A stretch of DNA of 64,000 bases from Methylomagnum ishizawai (GTDB lineage: Bacteria > Pseudomonadota > Gammaproteobacteria > Methylococcales > Methylomonadaceae), in the NCBI GenBank assembly GCA_945861705.1, contig CAMAVM010000012.1, forward strand, positions 16,394-80,393. The letters run 5' to 3'. The translations under genes and the position numbers were made by a program. Below, one piece after another: positions 17,069-25,008 of this stretch. The notes beneath the pieces are model-generated. The model searched no databases and had not been told where the DNA came from. It was given only the letters and a program-made list of their open reading frames with translations. Numbering within the stretch: the first letter of the stretch is position 1; every line of letters starts with the position of its first letter.

Positions 17069-17376
17069 AATATCCGCTTAGGGTTTTACATGAGGTGTGT
17101 TACACACCTCATTGTAATCCGTTTGATTTTAGTCTGGTTGTGTCCACGCGAAGCGGGGCTGGAAGAAAGGTAAATGGTGGGCAAAACAGCCTGTCCACGG
17201 AATCTAAGAAGGCAGTATAGTTGTGGAGTGCCAAACCTAGGCTTAGCACTCCCAATATTTAATTTTGTACAGCGGTAGGGTGCGTTTTACGCACCCTTTT
17301 AGGTGCATGGATCACCCTAATCGACTACTGAACTCGTTGAGTGACTGTGCAATGATTCCTTAATTGACAATCAGTG
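17069..17376. other. Convergent intergenic region with three stem-loops
   Basis: This 308-base gap separates a plus-strand lipoprotein gene from a minus-strand TPR gene. It holds a perfect 10-bp stem ATGAGGTGTG/CACACCTCAT (17090-17112), a 7-bp stem GGAGTGC/GCACTCC (17225-17252), and a terminator-like stem at 17277-17300. No open frame of note was seen. Confidence 0.6.
17277..17300 (+). terminator. Terminator-like stem-loop
   Basis: AGGGTGCG (17277-17284) pairs with CGCACCCT (17290-17297) around a five-base TTTTA loop, and TTTT closes the stem. On the minus strand the loop and flank also permit a terminator for the convergent TPR gene. Its sequence matches a type of short palindrome dispersed in many proteobacterial genomes, so it may be a repeat reused as a terminator. 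Confidence 0.55.
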
Positions 17377-18252
17377 CTAGTCATCTGATGGTTTGGCTTC
17401 TTCATCGCTGGATTTCTCATCGGCTTTTTTAGTCGCTTTTTTGGCTGGCGTTTTCGGTGATTCTTCTGCAATTTCTGCTGTTTCTTCAATTACTTCTGGC
17501 GCACTAGCCTTAACCTCAGCTTTCTCCTTAGCTACCTTATCTGGTGTATGGTAAGGGTCGAATTCATTAGGATCTTTGGGTTTCGGTTTCTTAGCTTCTT
17601 CCTCGGCAGCTTTTGCCGCTAAACGTTTTTCTTCAGCTAGCCGTCTATCTTCTACCAAAGAGTTCATGAATTCTGTAAACCAAGCCTGTTGTGTGACAGT
17701 AGCCAAGTCTGGATCAGCAAGAATATCAGCATCTTCTGGCAAATTACCTTTATCTTTTGCCATTTTTAAGGCTTCCAGGCAACTGTCATTTTCGCCACGT
17801 ACGCCATAAACGCAGGCAAGATTAAACGCGGCAACGCCTGATTGAATTGAATTGGCTTTCTCAAACTGCCGTTTAGCCATTTCATACAGCTCATCGCTGG
17901 GTTCTACTTCCCTGGCACGGGCTAAATCCATGCAGGCAACCCCAGCATCTATCGCCGCAGCAAGATAGCCGGGGTCTAAAGTCATGCAAAAAGAGAATTT
18001 CGCAATCGCGTTCCGGTAAATATTGATCGATTCCGGTGGCGTTTTGGTTTTTGCCTGACGCAGTAAAGTAAGACCCCAATGGTACAGCGCGGCGGCGCGT
18101 AAAGAATCGCCGGTCAGGACATCAGCATAGTCTTGATAAGCTTCTTTAAATAATTGATCCGCGACACTGCCTTCGTTTTTGCGTGCATTATCTGCTTTTT
18201 TTACGGCAGCATCGAGTTTGGATTTTTTTGTGAACGATGCGAAAAACGACAT
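17377..18252 (-). CDS. TPR-like protein with charged, lysine/alanine/glutamate-rich tail
   Basis: A 291-residue protein without signal peptide. Residues 1-180 are helical repeats resembling tetratricopeptide units (SLRAAALYHWGLTLLRQA; GVAAFNLACVYGVRGENDSC). Residues 195-291 are low in complexity, rich in A, E, K and P, with KKPKPKDPNEFDPYHTP and then KKATKKADEKSS. Such tails are usually disordered and bind nucleic acid or other proteins. AGGAGA stands 9 bases before the ATG. No specific family is recognised; a scaffold role is a guess. Confidence 0.65.
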   Translation of the reverse strand: MSFFASFTKKSKLDAAVKKADNARKNEGSVADQLFKEAYQDYADVLTGDSLRAAALYHWGLTLLRQAKTKTPPESINIYRNAIAKFSFCMTLDPGYLAAAIDAGVACMDLARAREVEPSDELYEMAKRQFEKANSIQSGVAAFNLACVYGVRGENDSCLEALKMAKDKGNLPEDADILADPDLATVTQQAWFTEFMNSLVEDRRLAEEKRLAAKAAEEEAKKPKPKDPNEFDPYHTPDKVAKEKAEVKASAPEVIEETAEIAEESPKTPAKKATKKADEKSSDEEAKPSDD

Positions 18253-18292
18253 GATTGAATTCTCCTGGTTAATAGATTTATCGTGATGATAT

Positions 18293-18315
18293 TGGGCTAA
18301 TAATAGCCCATTTTT
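18293..18315 (+). terminator. Terminator-like hairpin upstream of the TPR gene
   Basis: TGGGCTA (18293-18299) and TAGCCCA (18304-18310) pair around a four-base loop and are followed by TTTTT (18311-18315). This is an intrinsic-terminator shape for plus-strand transcription, yet both neighbouring genes read on the minus strand. It may stop antisense transcription or act as a leader structure of the TPR gene. Confidence 0.4.
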
Positions 18316-18512
18316 AGTAGGGTGATGTTACCTGATACCCGAAAAACCAAAATTGTGCCAAACAAGGTGCTTTAGAACTTGCTAATCGCACAGATGGAGC
18401 TTGCGAAATCCGAGCATTGGTGACTTCGCGTTTTCGGTATTACCTTGTGCTTAATACAAGTTAACTAATTAATAAATCAAGCAATTCTCTGATTTATTCA
18501 GCAGTTTCAAGC

Positions 18513-19817
18513 TTATGGTCTTGAGCTTGAACGATTTTTGGGTTTACTGCTACGTGGATTAAAATTAGCCCCATTACCACGTTCACGTTGGGGTGTTTTT
18601 TTGTCGGTATGCCGATAATCTTTTTTACCCGAATTTTTGGAAGGAGCAACTTTTTTCGGTGCATCCATGACTTTTAAAGAAACCGGTTCATAACCGGTAT
18701 CGTCCACTCGTGGAATTTGCCGCTTTAACAGTTTCTCGATAGCTTCCAGTAAGTACGCTTCTTCCGGGCAGACCAGAGATAGCGCACTACCACTTGAACC
18801 TGCACGTCCGGTACGTCCTATCCTATGAATGTAATCTTCAGCGACTTGCGGTAGATCGTAATTGACCACATGTGGCAATTCTTCTATATCCAGCCCACGC
18901 GCCGCAATATCAGTGGCGACTAAAGCCGTGACCTTGCCATTTTTGAAATAGTCCAGTGCCTTCGTCCGTGCGCCTTGGGTTTTGTCGCCATGCAGCGAAG
19001 CCGAACGGATGCCGTCTTTAACCAACTGCTTTTCCAAGCGGTCAGCACCGTGTTTGGTACGCACGAAAATCAGCACTTGCTTCCAATTATTGCTGCCGAT
19101 TAAGTAAGACAACAGTTCGCGTTTGTTATCTTTGTTAATGCCGTACACGCATTCGGAAACTAAATCTGCCGTGATATTCTGCTTGGCAACTTCAATTTCG
19201 ACAGGACTGTTAAGAATCGTTGCCGCCAGCGTTTTGATCGCGCCGGGCATGGTCGCAGAAAACAGCAAACTTTGCCGATTTTTAGGCAAATAAGCCATAA
19301 TTCGGCGAATTTCTGGCAAAAAGCCCATATCCAGCATACGATCTGCTTCATCTAATATCAATATTTCTATATTGCCTAGAGAAATGGTTTTTTGACCGAT
19401 ATGATCCATCAACCGACCTGGCGTGGCGACCACAATGTCGCAGCCGTGCCGTAACTGCCTGATTTGCATATTGATACTTGCACCACCGACAATAACTTGG
19501 GTCTGCAAGGGCAGATATTTTCCATACGTTGCAATACTTTCATAAACTTGAGCTGCCAACTCGCGGGTAGGGACTAATACCAAAGCACGAACCCTTCTAG
19601 GTCGGGTGTTTAAATCAGCACTATCCGCAAGCCGTTGTAGTAGCGGCAAAGAAAATCCGGCGGTTTTGCCTGTGCCGGTCTGTGCGCCTGCCATAATATC
19701 TTTACCGGCAAGAATAGGCGGAATCGCCTTAATCTGAACAGGCGTGGGTGTTGTATAACCTTGGTCGGCAACTGCTTTCAGCAGAGCGTCCGATAAACCG
19801 AGTGAGTCAAATGACAT
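18513..19817 (-). CDS. rhlE: DEAD-box ATP-dependent RNA helicase, RhlE type
   Basis: A 434-residue RNA helicase involved in ribosome assembly or RNA turnover. Motifs in order: Q motif near 24-29 (TPTPVQ), motif I AQTGTGKT (45-52), PTRELA, GG, TPGR, DEAD (156-159), SAT (187-189), and [10 protein letters not shown] in the second domain. The C-terminal tail from about 385 is basic and rich in S, R, K and N, as in RhlE and unlike DbpA or SrmB. It is monocistronic by appearance. Confidence 0.92.
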   Translation of the reverse strand: MSFDSLGLSDALLKAVADQGYTTPTPVQIKAIPPILAGKDIMAGAQTGTGKTAGFSLPLLQRLADSADLNTRPRRVRALVLVPTRELAAQVYESIATYGKYLPLQTQVIVGGASINMQIRQLRHGCDIVVATPGRLMDHIGQKTISLGNIEILILDEADRMLDMGFLPEIRRIMAYLPKNRQSLLFSATMPGAIKTLAATILNSPVEIEVAKQNITADLVSECVYGINKDNKRELLSYLIGSNNWKQVLIFVRTKHGADRLEKQLVKDGIRSASLHGDKTQGARTKALDYFKNGKVTALVATDIAARGLDIEELPHVVNYDLPQVAEDYIHRIGRTGRAGSSGSALSLVCPEEAYLLEAIEKLLKRQIPRVDDTGYEPVSLKVMDAPKKVAPSKNSGKKDYRHTDKKTPQRERGNGANFNPRSSKPKNRSSSRP

Positions 19818-19843
19818 GTAAACCTTAATAGTTGAGAATAGTT

Positions 19844-19924
19844 TGTAGGCTGGGGCAGCAACGATTCCATACCATTATGCTGCACTTCCACCACCCCTGG
19901 TGGTCGTTGATAAACCCAGCCAAC
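19844..19924. repeat. Palindromic repeat with nested hairpin
   Basis: GGCTGGG (19848-19854) pairs with CCCAGCC (19915-19921). Inside sits a second perfect hairpin, CCACCA-CCCC-TGGTGG (19888-19903). The outer arms (GTAGGCTGGG ... CCCAGCCAAC) resemble a repeat type seen in many environmental proteobacteria. It lies between rhlE and moaA. Confidence 0.55.
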
Positions 19925-19946
19925 GGAAATTTGAAGGAAGGATTAA

Positions 19947-20954
19947 TCATCCTCCCGTAACACTCATGTGCCGTAGGATCACGGGCTGCTCATGAATATT
20001 GAATTCGTGTTTTTCGGGCTTAATAAGCATGGCATCAATAATAGCTTGCTTTAAGATGTCCATATCGCCAGGATTAGCCCTGATAATTGCTTTTAAATCA
20101 ACCGAATGCTCATTCCCCAAGCACAACAATAATCGCCCTTCAACCGTCAACCGAACACGGTTGCAGGTGCTGCAAAAATTGGCACTGTGTGGTGAAATAA
20201 AGCCCACTCTGGTGTTTTTGCCTTGCACCTTATAATACACTGACGGCCCACCGGTTTTCTCGGTAGACGCCAGTAATGAGAACTGGGTCGCTAAATCCGC
20301 CTTAATGCAATCGCTGGAATAATAAGCGGAAGAACGATTATGTTGGCTGACTATCCCCAGTGGCATTTCCTCGATAAAGCTAATGTCAATGCCCTTATCC
20401 ACCGCAAATTGCACCAGACCGACCACTTCCTGATGGTTTTTGTCCTTGAGTATCACTGCATTGATCTTAATGCGCTCAAATCCAGCATCCTTAGCTGCAT
20501 AAATCCCCCGTAAAACTTGGCTCAAATCGCCAGTCCTGGTGATTGCCTTAAATTTATCGGTATCCAAGGTATCCAGGCTGATATTGATGCGCTTAACCCC
20601 CGCTTTTTTCAACGGCAAAGCCATGTGTTCCAGTTGCGAACCATTCGTCGTCAATACCAACTCATGCAGGCTCTCGATTTTGCCGATATTTTCTAGCAAT
20701 TCCAATGCCCCGCGCCTAACCAAAGGCTCACCGCCCGTAATTCGGATCTTTTTTACCCCTAATTCCGCAAATGCCTTGGTAATCGTATACAGCTCTTCCA
20801 GCGATAACACCTGGTCTCGCGGCAAAAACGTCATTTCCTCAGACATGCAATACACACAACGGAAATCACAACGATCCGTAATGGAAACGCGCAAATAATC
20901 CACCTTCCTGCCGAAGCGGTCGATTAACTGAGGTGATTTGTTGCCAATGTTCAT
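19947..20954 (-). CDS. moaA: GTP 3',8-cyclase (molybdenum cofactor biosynthesis protein A)
   Basis: Radical-SAM enzyme (335 residues) that converts GTP in the first step of molybdopterin synthesis, with MoaC. The SAM-binding [4Fe-4S] cluster is C29-X3-C33-X2-C36 (RCDFRCVYC). The second, substrate-binding cluster is C261, C264 and C278. The conserved C-terminal Gly-Gly pair needed for activity is present (SVTGG end). It supplies the cofactor required by the nitrate reductase at 3.9 kb, though other moa genes are not in the window. Confidence 0.96.
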   Translation of the reverse strand: MNIGNKSPQLIDRFGRKVDYLRVSITDRCDFRCVYCMSEEMTFLPRDQVLSLEELYTITKAFAELGVKKIRITGGEPLVRRGALELLENIGKIESLHELVLTTNGSQLEHMALPLKKAGVKRINISLDTLDTDKFKAITRTGDLSQVLRGIYAAKDAGFERIKINAVILKDKNHQEVVGLVQFAVDKGIDISFIEEMPLGIVSQHNRSSAYYSSDCIKADLATQFSLLASTEKTGGPSVYYKVQGKNTRVGFISPHSANFCSTCNRVRLTVEGRLLLCLGNEHSVDLKAIIRANPGDMDILKQAIIDAMLIKPEKHEFNIHEQPVILRHMSVTGG

Positions 20955-20989
20955 GCAGTACAGAAATGATTAAAATTCAAGTGAATAAC

Positions 20990-21372
20990 CAGCAAACTCA
21001 TTGTAACATAATGCGAAACTAATCAGGGTCGAGCAAGTCAAAATTGCACCTTTTCAGCAACAAAGCCAGTTACTTATGATGTTAATAGGATAGACCTTGC
21101 GGAATGAATGAAGTTCTTTAAGATTCATGCAAACAATCCGCATACAAAGCCCTTTCAAACCAAATAGAAAAACAAAAATTACCACTAAATTCCAGTTATG
21201 TGACGTGTTTCACAAACCTATTCATTAAGGTCTATACTGAAATGCAATCAAAGAAAAACTTGTTGAATTAGGTTGAGTGGACAATGCCGTTGAACAGAAT
21301 AGACCATCAGGTTATACAAGAGCAGCCATCAAAAACCTTGGAATTTACTCTCATGGAGCTGATGACGATGAG
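20990..21372 (+). repeat. Diverged copy 1 of the fimT promoter and 5' gene end
   Basis: This stretch matches 22160-22494 along its length with small indels. Shared runs include TCATTG.AACATAATGC.AAACTAATCAG, CAACAAAGCCAGTTA, TAGACCTTGC and GTGACGTGTTTCACAAAC, then the start ATGCCGTTGAA and a pilin-like leader. Copy 1 has about 30 extra bases after 21026. The two copies flank the HEPN-MNT pair as direct repeats. The stretch 20955-21283 holds no other gene. Confidence 0.8.
21199..21238 (+). promoter_or_regulatory. CRP/Vfr-like site and -10 box, copy 1
   Basis: TGTGA-CGTGTT-TCACA at 21199-21214 is a perfect match to the CRP consensus TGTGA-N6-TCACA. A TATACT -10 box follows at 21233-21238. The distance is a few bases short of the standard -41.5 class II layout. 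It would drive the pilin remnant and HEPN-MNT genes. Confidence 0.6.
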
Positions 21373-21409
21373 TTCAACTTTCAAATGCGTTTCCAATTAT
21401 GAATATTGA
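21284..21409 (+). pseudogene. Truncated prepilin (fimT-like) leader fragment
   Basis: A 41-codon frame begins MPLNRIDHQVIQEQP and goes on to EFTLMELMTM, clearly homologous to the start of the intact fimT product (MPLNQKDYQVMPEKP, then GFTLMELMVTL). The similarity stops after about 29 codons (near 21372). The Gly before the prepilin cleavage site (G20 in fimT) is Glu here, so processing would fail. Its TGA (21407-21409) overlaps the HEPN start at 21399, which may couple translation of the two. Confidence 0.75.
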
Positions 21410-21833
21410 CTATTTAACGCAACTTGCCACCCAGGATGGCGCACAATACGCGTGGTTAAGGCAAAGCCTGAATGATTACGAAATGGCTAATATATTGTTG
21501 GCGGCGAACAAATGGGATGGTGTTTGCTACCATGCCCAACAAGCGGTTGAAAAAGCGTTGAAGTTCCTGCTCAGTGATGCAGCCCAAGCCTTCAGTCATA
21601 CATATTCAGTCCATGCGCTTGCTAAAACCTGCAATGAAGCCCTTGCAACAAACCTGTTTGATGGTGAAATTATTGAATCGTATAAGGAATTAAGCCAATA
21701 CAGCACCATCGCCCGTTATCCGTTGGCTTCTGATGCCCCAGTTGATGTCATCACCAAAAAACAAGCCCTGTCAGCCATCGACACCTTAACCCAAACCTTG
21801 CTAATTATGGAGAGGGCTTATGAACGCAACTAA
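21399..21833 (+). CDS. HEPN-domain protein (HEPN-MNT toxin-antitoxin pair)
   Basis: A 144-residue all-helical protein with the HEPN hallmark CYHAQQAVEKALKFLL near residues 43-58 and the ARYPLASDAP segment near 104. HEPN proteins paired with a minimal nucleotidyltransferase act as toxins controlled by the partner. The classical RX4-6H ribonuclease motif is not evident, so catalytic activity is uncertain. There is no ribosome site before ATG 21399; the start lies inside the decayed pilin frame. It overlaps the MNT gene by 14 bases. Confidence 0.82.
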   Translation: MNIDYLTQLATQDGAQYAWLRQSLNDYEMANILLAANKWDGVCYHAQQAVEKALKFLLSDAAQAFSHTYSVHALAKTCNEALATNLFDGEIIESYKELSQYSTIARYPLASDAPVDVITKKQALSAIDTLTQTLLIMERAYERN

Positions 21834-22134
21834 CCTCATCCAGCAAGCCAGGTCAGTAAAATACGACAGCGTGTTAGCTTATCTTAATGTAGCATTCAAA
21901 GATTTCACCCATCCAGTATACTTGTTTGGCTCCTACGCAACAGGACGATTTCACGGTCACTCGGATGTCGATATTCTCATCATTGCACCCAATGCAATAT
22001 CAGCAAAAGTCTATCGTCAGGTCTGTGACAAAATGTCTGGCTTAGGGATGAATTATGACGTTCTTATAGCACCTTCCATCGAACGGTTAGATAGCAGCAT
22101 TGTTAACTCGCTACAAGCTATACACGAGCCTTAG
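21820..22134 (+). CDS. MNT-type nucleotidyltransferase (HEPN-MNT pair)
   Basis: A 104-residue minimal nucleotidyltransferase of the polymerase-beta superfamily. The active-site motif is FGSYATGRFHGHSDVDILI, with G37-S38 and metal-binding D49 and D51, all intact. In studied HEPN-MNT pairs this protein adds AMP to the HEPN partner and silences it. The start overlaps the HEPN gene. No terminator separates it from the second pilin promoter downstream, so read-through into fimT is possible. Confidence 0.85.
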   Translation: MNATNLIQQARSVKYDSVLAYLNVAFKDFTHPVYLFGSYATGRFHGHSDVDILIIAPNAISAKVYRQVCDKMSGLGMNYDVLIAPSIERLDSSIVNSLQAIHEP

Positions 22135-22159
22135 CAACATTATTCGACACACGGGTAAG

Positions 22160-22494
22160 CAGCAATCTCATTGCAACATAATGCAAAACTAATCAGCAAC
22201 AAAGCCAGTTAATTAGGTAGACCTTGCAGGATGATTAGAGTTCTTTATGTTAGATATAAACAAACCGCTTACAAAACCCTATCAAACAAAAAAAAGGGAA
22301 CGATTGCCACTAAATTGCAGAATTGTGACGTGTTTCACAAACGCCTGCATAGAGTCTATACTAATATGTAATCAAAGAAGAACGTGTTATATCAGGTTGA
22401 GTGAAATGCCGTTGAATCAAAAAGATTATCAGGTCATGCCAGAAAAACCATCAATGCAATTCGGATTCACATTGATGGAGTTGATGGTTACATT
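22160..22494 (+). repeat. Copy 2 of the pilin promoter repeat (attached to intact fimT)
   Basis: Direct repeat partner of 20990-21372, running from CAGCAATCTCATTGCAACAT through the CRP-like site and into the first 29 or so codons of fimT. This copy leads into a complete pilin gene and is presumably the ancestral one. Confidence 0.8.
22324..22362 (+). promoter_or_regulatory. CRP/Vfr-like site and -10 box of the minor pilin operon
   Basis: TGTGA-CGTGTT-TCACA (22324-22339) is identical over 16 bases to the site in copy 1, although the flanks have diverged. TATACT (22357-22362) follows. Vfr, the CRP homologue of Pseudomonas, controls type IV pilus functions, so cAMP-dependent control of this operon is plausible. 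No good -35 box is seen, as expected for an activator-dependent promoter. Confidence 0.65.
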
Positions 22495-22945
22495 GAGTAT
22501 TGCCGGCATCATGTTAAGCATAGCAATCCCCAGCTTTACCTCTACCATAAGAAGCAGCCGGATAACCACACAGGTTAACGAGTTTGTTACGTCAATAAAT
22601 TTTATACGTAGCGAAGCAGTTAAGCGCGGAATGCGGGTTTCAATGTGCAAAAGTAGTGATGGTGCTACTTGCGTCACAAGCGGCAACTGGGCGCAAGGCT
22701 GGATTGTTTTTACCAATCAAAATGAGGATGCAGATTATGACGGCGCACCCGAAACAATATTGAAAAGACAAGAAGCCGCACAGTCCCAGAATACAATAGT
22801 CGGAAACACGCTTGTTGACGACATTATCTCTTACATAGCGAGTGGTGAAATTGTTAGTTCGGGTTCGATTTTCTTTTGTGATGATCGCGTTGCCGAAGTG
22901 GGAAAAAATAGTAATCGCCACGACTACTGGTCGTTCGAGAATTGA
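22406..22945 (+). CDS. fimT: Type IV pilus minor pseudopilin, FimT/GspH family
   Basis: A 179-residue prepilin-like protein. The leader is cut by prepilin peptidase after G20 (QFG/FTLMELMVTL), with the conserved Glu at mature position 5 (E25), followed by the hydrophobic N-terminal helix. The GspH/FimT-type body follows (INFIRSEAVKRG). ATG 22406 is chosen because the upstream in-frame extension to 22247 runs through the promoter. It is the first gene of a fimT-pilV-pilW-pilX-pilY1-pilE operon, whose products prime pilus assembly. Confidence 0.86.
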   Translation: MPLNQKDYQVMPEKPSMQFGFTLMELMVTLSIAGIMLSIAIPSFTSTIRSSRITTQVNEFVTSINFIRSEAVKRGMRVSMCKSSDGATCVTSGNWAQGWIVFTNQNEDADYDGAPETILKRQEAAQSQNTIVGNTLVDDIISYIASGEIVSSGSIFFCDDRVAEVGKNSNRHDYWSFEN

Positions 22946-22960
22946 GACCTACCAGTGTAC

Positions 22961-23491
22961 ATGAAGATGAAAACCATCATGAAAACACACAGCGGTTTTA
23001 CCTTGATTGAAGTGTTGATTGCCGTAGTTCTACTCGCCGGGGCGTTGTTGGGCTTGGCAGGGCTACAAGCCAGAGTGCTGAGTAATAACCAAAGTGCTTA
23101 CAACCGCAGTCAAGCAACCCAATTAGCGTACGATATTGCAGACCGGATGCGAGCCAATACCAATAGCTCTGTTGCCGCCAACAATAACGATGCACTGGTT
23201 ATTTACACAACTTTTCTTCCAAGTACAGGTATACAAAAACCGAATTGTTTGACTACAACTGGGTGCAGCCAAGTCGATATGGCTAACAATGATCTTTTTG
23301 AGTGGAATCTTGCGCTCGCTACCCTGCCTAATGGACAAGGGTTAGTGTGTAAAGATAGTACACCTAAAGATGGTACTTCAACGGCAGCCTCTGCTTGCGA
23401 TGGAGCAGGTGCGGATTACCATATCAAAATATGGTGGGATGATGACAAAAGCGGCACAAACCAACTTTTTGTAGTGGGTTTTAAGTTATGA
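22961..23491 (+). CDS. pilV: Type IV pilus minor pilin PilV
   Basis: A 176-residue minor prepilin. With ATG 22961 the leader is MKMKTIMKTHSG, cut before FTLIEVLIAVVLLAGALLG; ATG 22979 would give a six-residue leader and is equally possible. The motif LAYDIADRMRANT is characteristic of PilV. It lies 15 bases after fimT and overlaps pilW by four bases. Confidence 0.86.
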   Translation: MKMKTIMKTHSGFTLIEVLIAVVLLAGALLGLAGLQARVLSNNQSAYNRSQATQLAYDIADRMRANTNSSVAANNNDALVIYTTFLPSTGIQKPNCLTTTGCSQVDMANNDLFEWNLALATLPNGQGLVCKDSTPKDGTSTAASACDGAGADYHIKIWWDDDKSGTNQLFVVGFKL

Positions 23492-24348
23492 GTACAGATT
23501 CGTTAAATAAAGATAGGGACAGCAGTATTGCTGCTGCAATGAACGCGATACACGAGCCGTTACGTCAATCTCCTATTTGCACCCCAAGTTACCGTCAACA
23601 ACAAGGTTTAACGCTGATTGAAATTATGATCGCACTCTTGATTGGGGCATTTTTATTGGGTGGGGTAATGGAGGTTTTTTTAAAAAGCAGACAAACCTAT
23701 AGAGTGCAGGAAGCACTATCCAGATTGCAAGAAAATGGTCGTTTTGCCATGGATTTTTTAGCCAGAGATATTCGTATGACGGATTATCGAGGCTGTCAGG
23801 GCGGCTCGCTCAGTACTCCCAAACAACCAAAATCTTTGTATGACACTGCCACTAGGTCAATTAATGAAGCCCTAGTGGGCGTGAATGGAGCGCCAAATGC
23901 CAATAGTGCTATGGATGCGCCAGATAGCATAACCGCCAGATGGTCAGAAAATGGGTGTAACGATGTTGTTACCACCCCCTGCTCGACAGATCTCAATCAA
24001 GAGTGTCCTGAGAACCGTGCTTTTGATATTAGAACTGCAAATTCGGTTCTAAATTTAGCAAGGAATACGGCAGCGTTAGTTGAAGGCGTAGAAAACATGC
24101 AAATCTTATATGGCGCAGATACAAACAACGATGGAGTTCCCAACTATTATGTGCCAGCAGGCACTGCGGGGCTTGATATGACGCAAGTGAACAGTGTGCG
24201 TGTTAGCCTCTTGTTAAGAACTATCGATGACAATATCGCTTCTGAGCCTTTGGCATATACATACAACGGCGCAACAACCACGCCAACAGACCGTAGAATC
24301 CGGCGGGTATTCACGTCCACAATTGCGCTACGTAACCGATTGCACTGA
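23488..24348 (+). CDS. pilW: Type IV pilus minor pilin PilW
   Basis: A 286-residue minor prepilin with cleavage after G40 (RQQQG/LTLIEIMIALLIG) and E45 at mature position 5. The segment ENGRFAMDFLARDIRMTDYRGC is typical of PilW. The 40-residue leader is much longer than usual; a start at Met 18 would give a 23-residue leader. ATG 23488 overlaps the pilV stop (ATGA). The mature C-terminal part ends with IRRVFTSTIALRN, as in other PilW. Confidence 0.87.
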   Translation: MSTDSLNKDRDSSIAAAMNAIHEPLRQSPICTPSYRQQQGLTLIEIMIALLIGAFLLGGVMEVFLKSRQTYRVQEALSRLQENGRFAMDFLARDIRMTDYRGCQGGSLSTPKQPKSLYDTATRSINEALVGVNGAPNANSAMDAPDSITARWSENGCNDVVTTPCSTDLNQECPENRAFDIRTANSVLNLARNTAALVEGVENMQILYGADTNNDGVPNYYVPAGTAGLDMTQVNSVRVSLLLRTIDDNIASEPLAYTYNGATTTPTDRRIRRVFTSTIALRNRLH

Positions 24349-24358
24349 GGTTGATTGT

Positions 24359-24955
24359 ATGACATCCAGACCTGTTTTATATAAATCTCAATCCGGTGTT
24401 GTTCTAGTTGTTGCTTTAATCATGTTGCTGTTATTGACATTGATAGGTACTGCCGGTATGCAGTCCACTTCGTTGGAAGAAAAAATGGCAGGTAATATGC
24501 GCGACAAAAACCTAGCCTTTCAAGCTGCCGAATCGGCTCTTAGCGAGGCTGAAGCCAGTCTATTTCCGGTTGCACCTGCCGTTCTGCCAAATTTTACGCC
24601 TGAAGGTACGGTTACGGTGACTGATCCTATCACGCATGTATCAACTGTCTATAATGGCTATTATTCTAAAGACTCAACCATACCAACCGCAGTCGTTACG
24701 GGTTCAACTACTAAACTGCAACTTGAGGAAGATAGTTTTTGGACAACAAATCCAGTGGCAACTTCTACGATTACCACATTAGGTAACGATGTTGCTGCTC
24801 CAAAATATATCATCCAAAAATTAGATACCGTCTGTTATAAGGAAGCTTGTCCATTAGCCAGTGACCGTTCAACGCCATATAGAATTACAGTTAGAGCCAC
24901 AGGCGGCAGTACTGTCACGGTGGTTATTGTTCAATCTGTTTTTACGACCGATTAA
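24359..24955 (+). CDS. pilX: Type IV pilus minor pilin PilX
   Basis: A 198-residue protein with the PilX start: short leader ending SQSG, then VVLVVALIMLLLLTLIGTAG and the conserved MQSTSLEEKMAGNMRDKNLAFQ region. Like other PilX proteins it lacks a Glu at mature position 5. The start is ATG 24359, ten bases after pilW, with GAGG at 24347-24350. A longer in-frame extension from 24227 lies inside pilW and is rejected. Confidence 0.87.
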   Translation: MTSRPVLYKSQSGVVLVVALIMLLLLTLIGTAGMQSTSLEEKMAGNMRDKNLAFQAAESALSEAEASLFPVAPAVLPNFTPEGTVTVTDPITHVSTVYNGYYSKDSTIPTAVVTGSTTKLQLEEDSFWTTNPVATSTITTLGNDVAAPKYIIQKLDTVCYKEACPLASDRSTPYRITVRATGGSTVTVVIVQSVFTTD

Positions 24956-25008
24956 ATACCCTTAGGGTCTTATAAATTAATTAAGCTGCTCATAGCGGGA
25001 GTTTTAAG

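Noticed and set aside
22247..22405. N-terminal extension of the fimT reading frame by 53 codons
   Set aside because: It would translate the CRP-like site and -10 box, and the prepilin leader is already complete from ATG 22406.
22117..23558. Shared 13-of-14-base stretch encoding AIHEP at the MNT C-terminus (22117-22130) and in the PilW leader (23545-23558)
   Set aside because: Too short, and the flanking bases do not match. Probably chance, although close to a rearranged locus.
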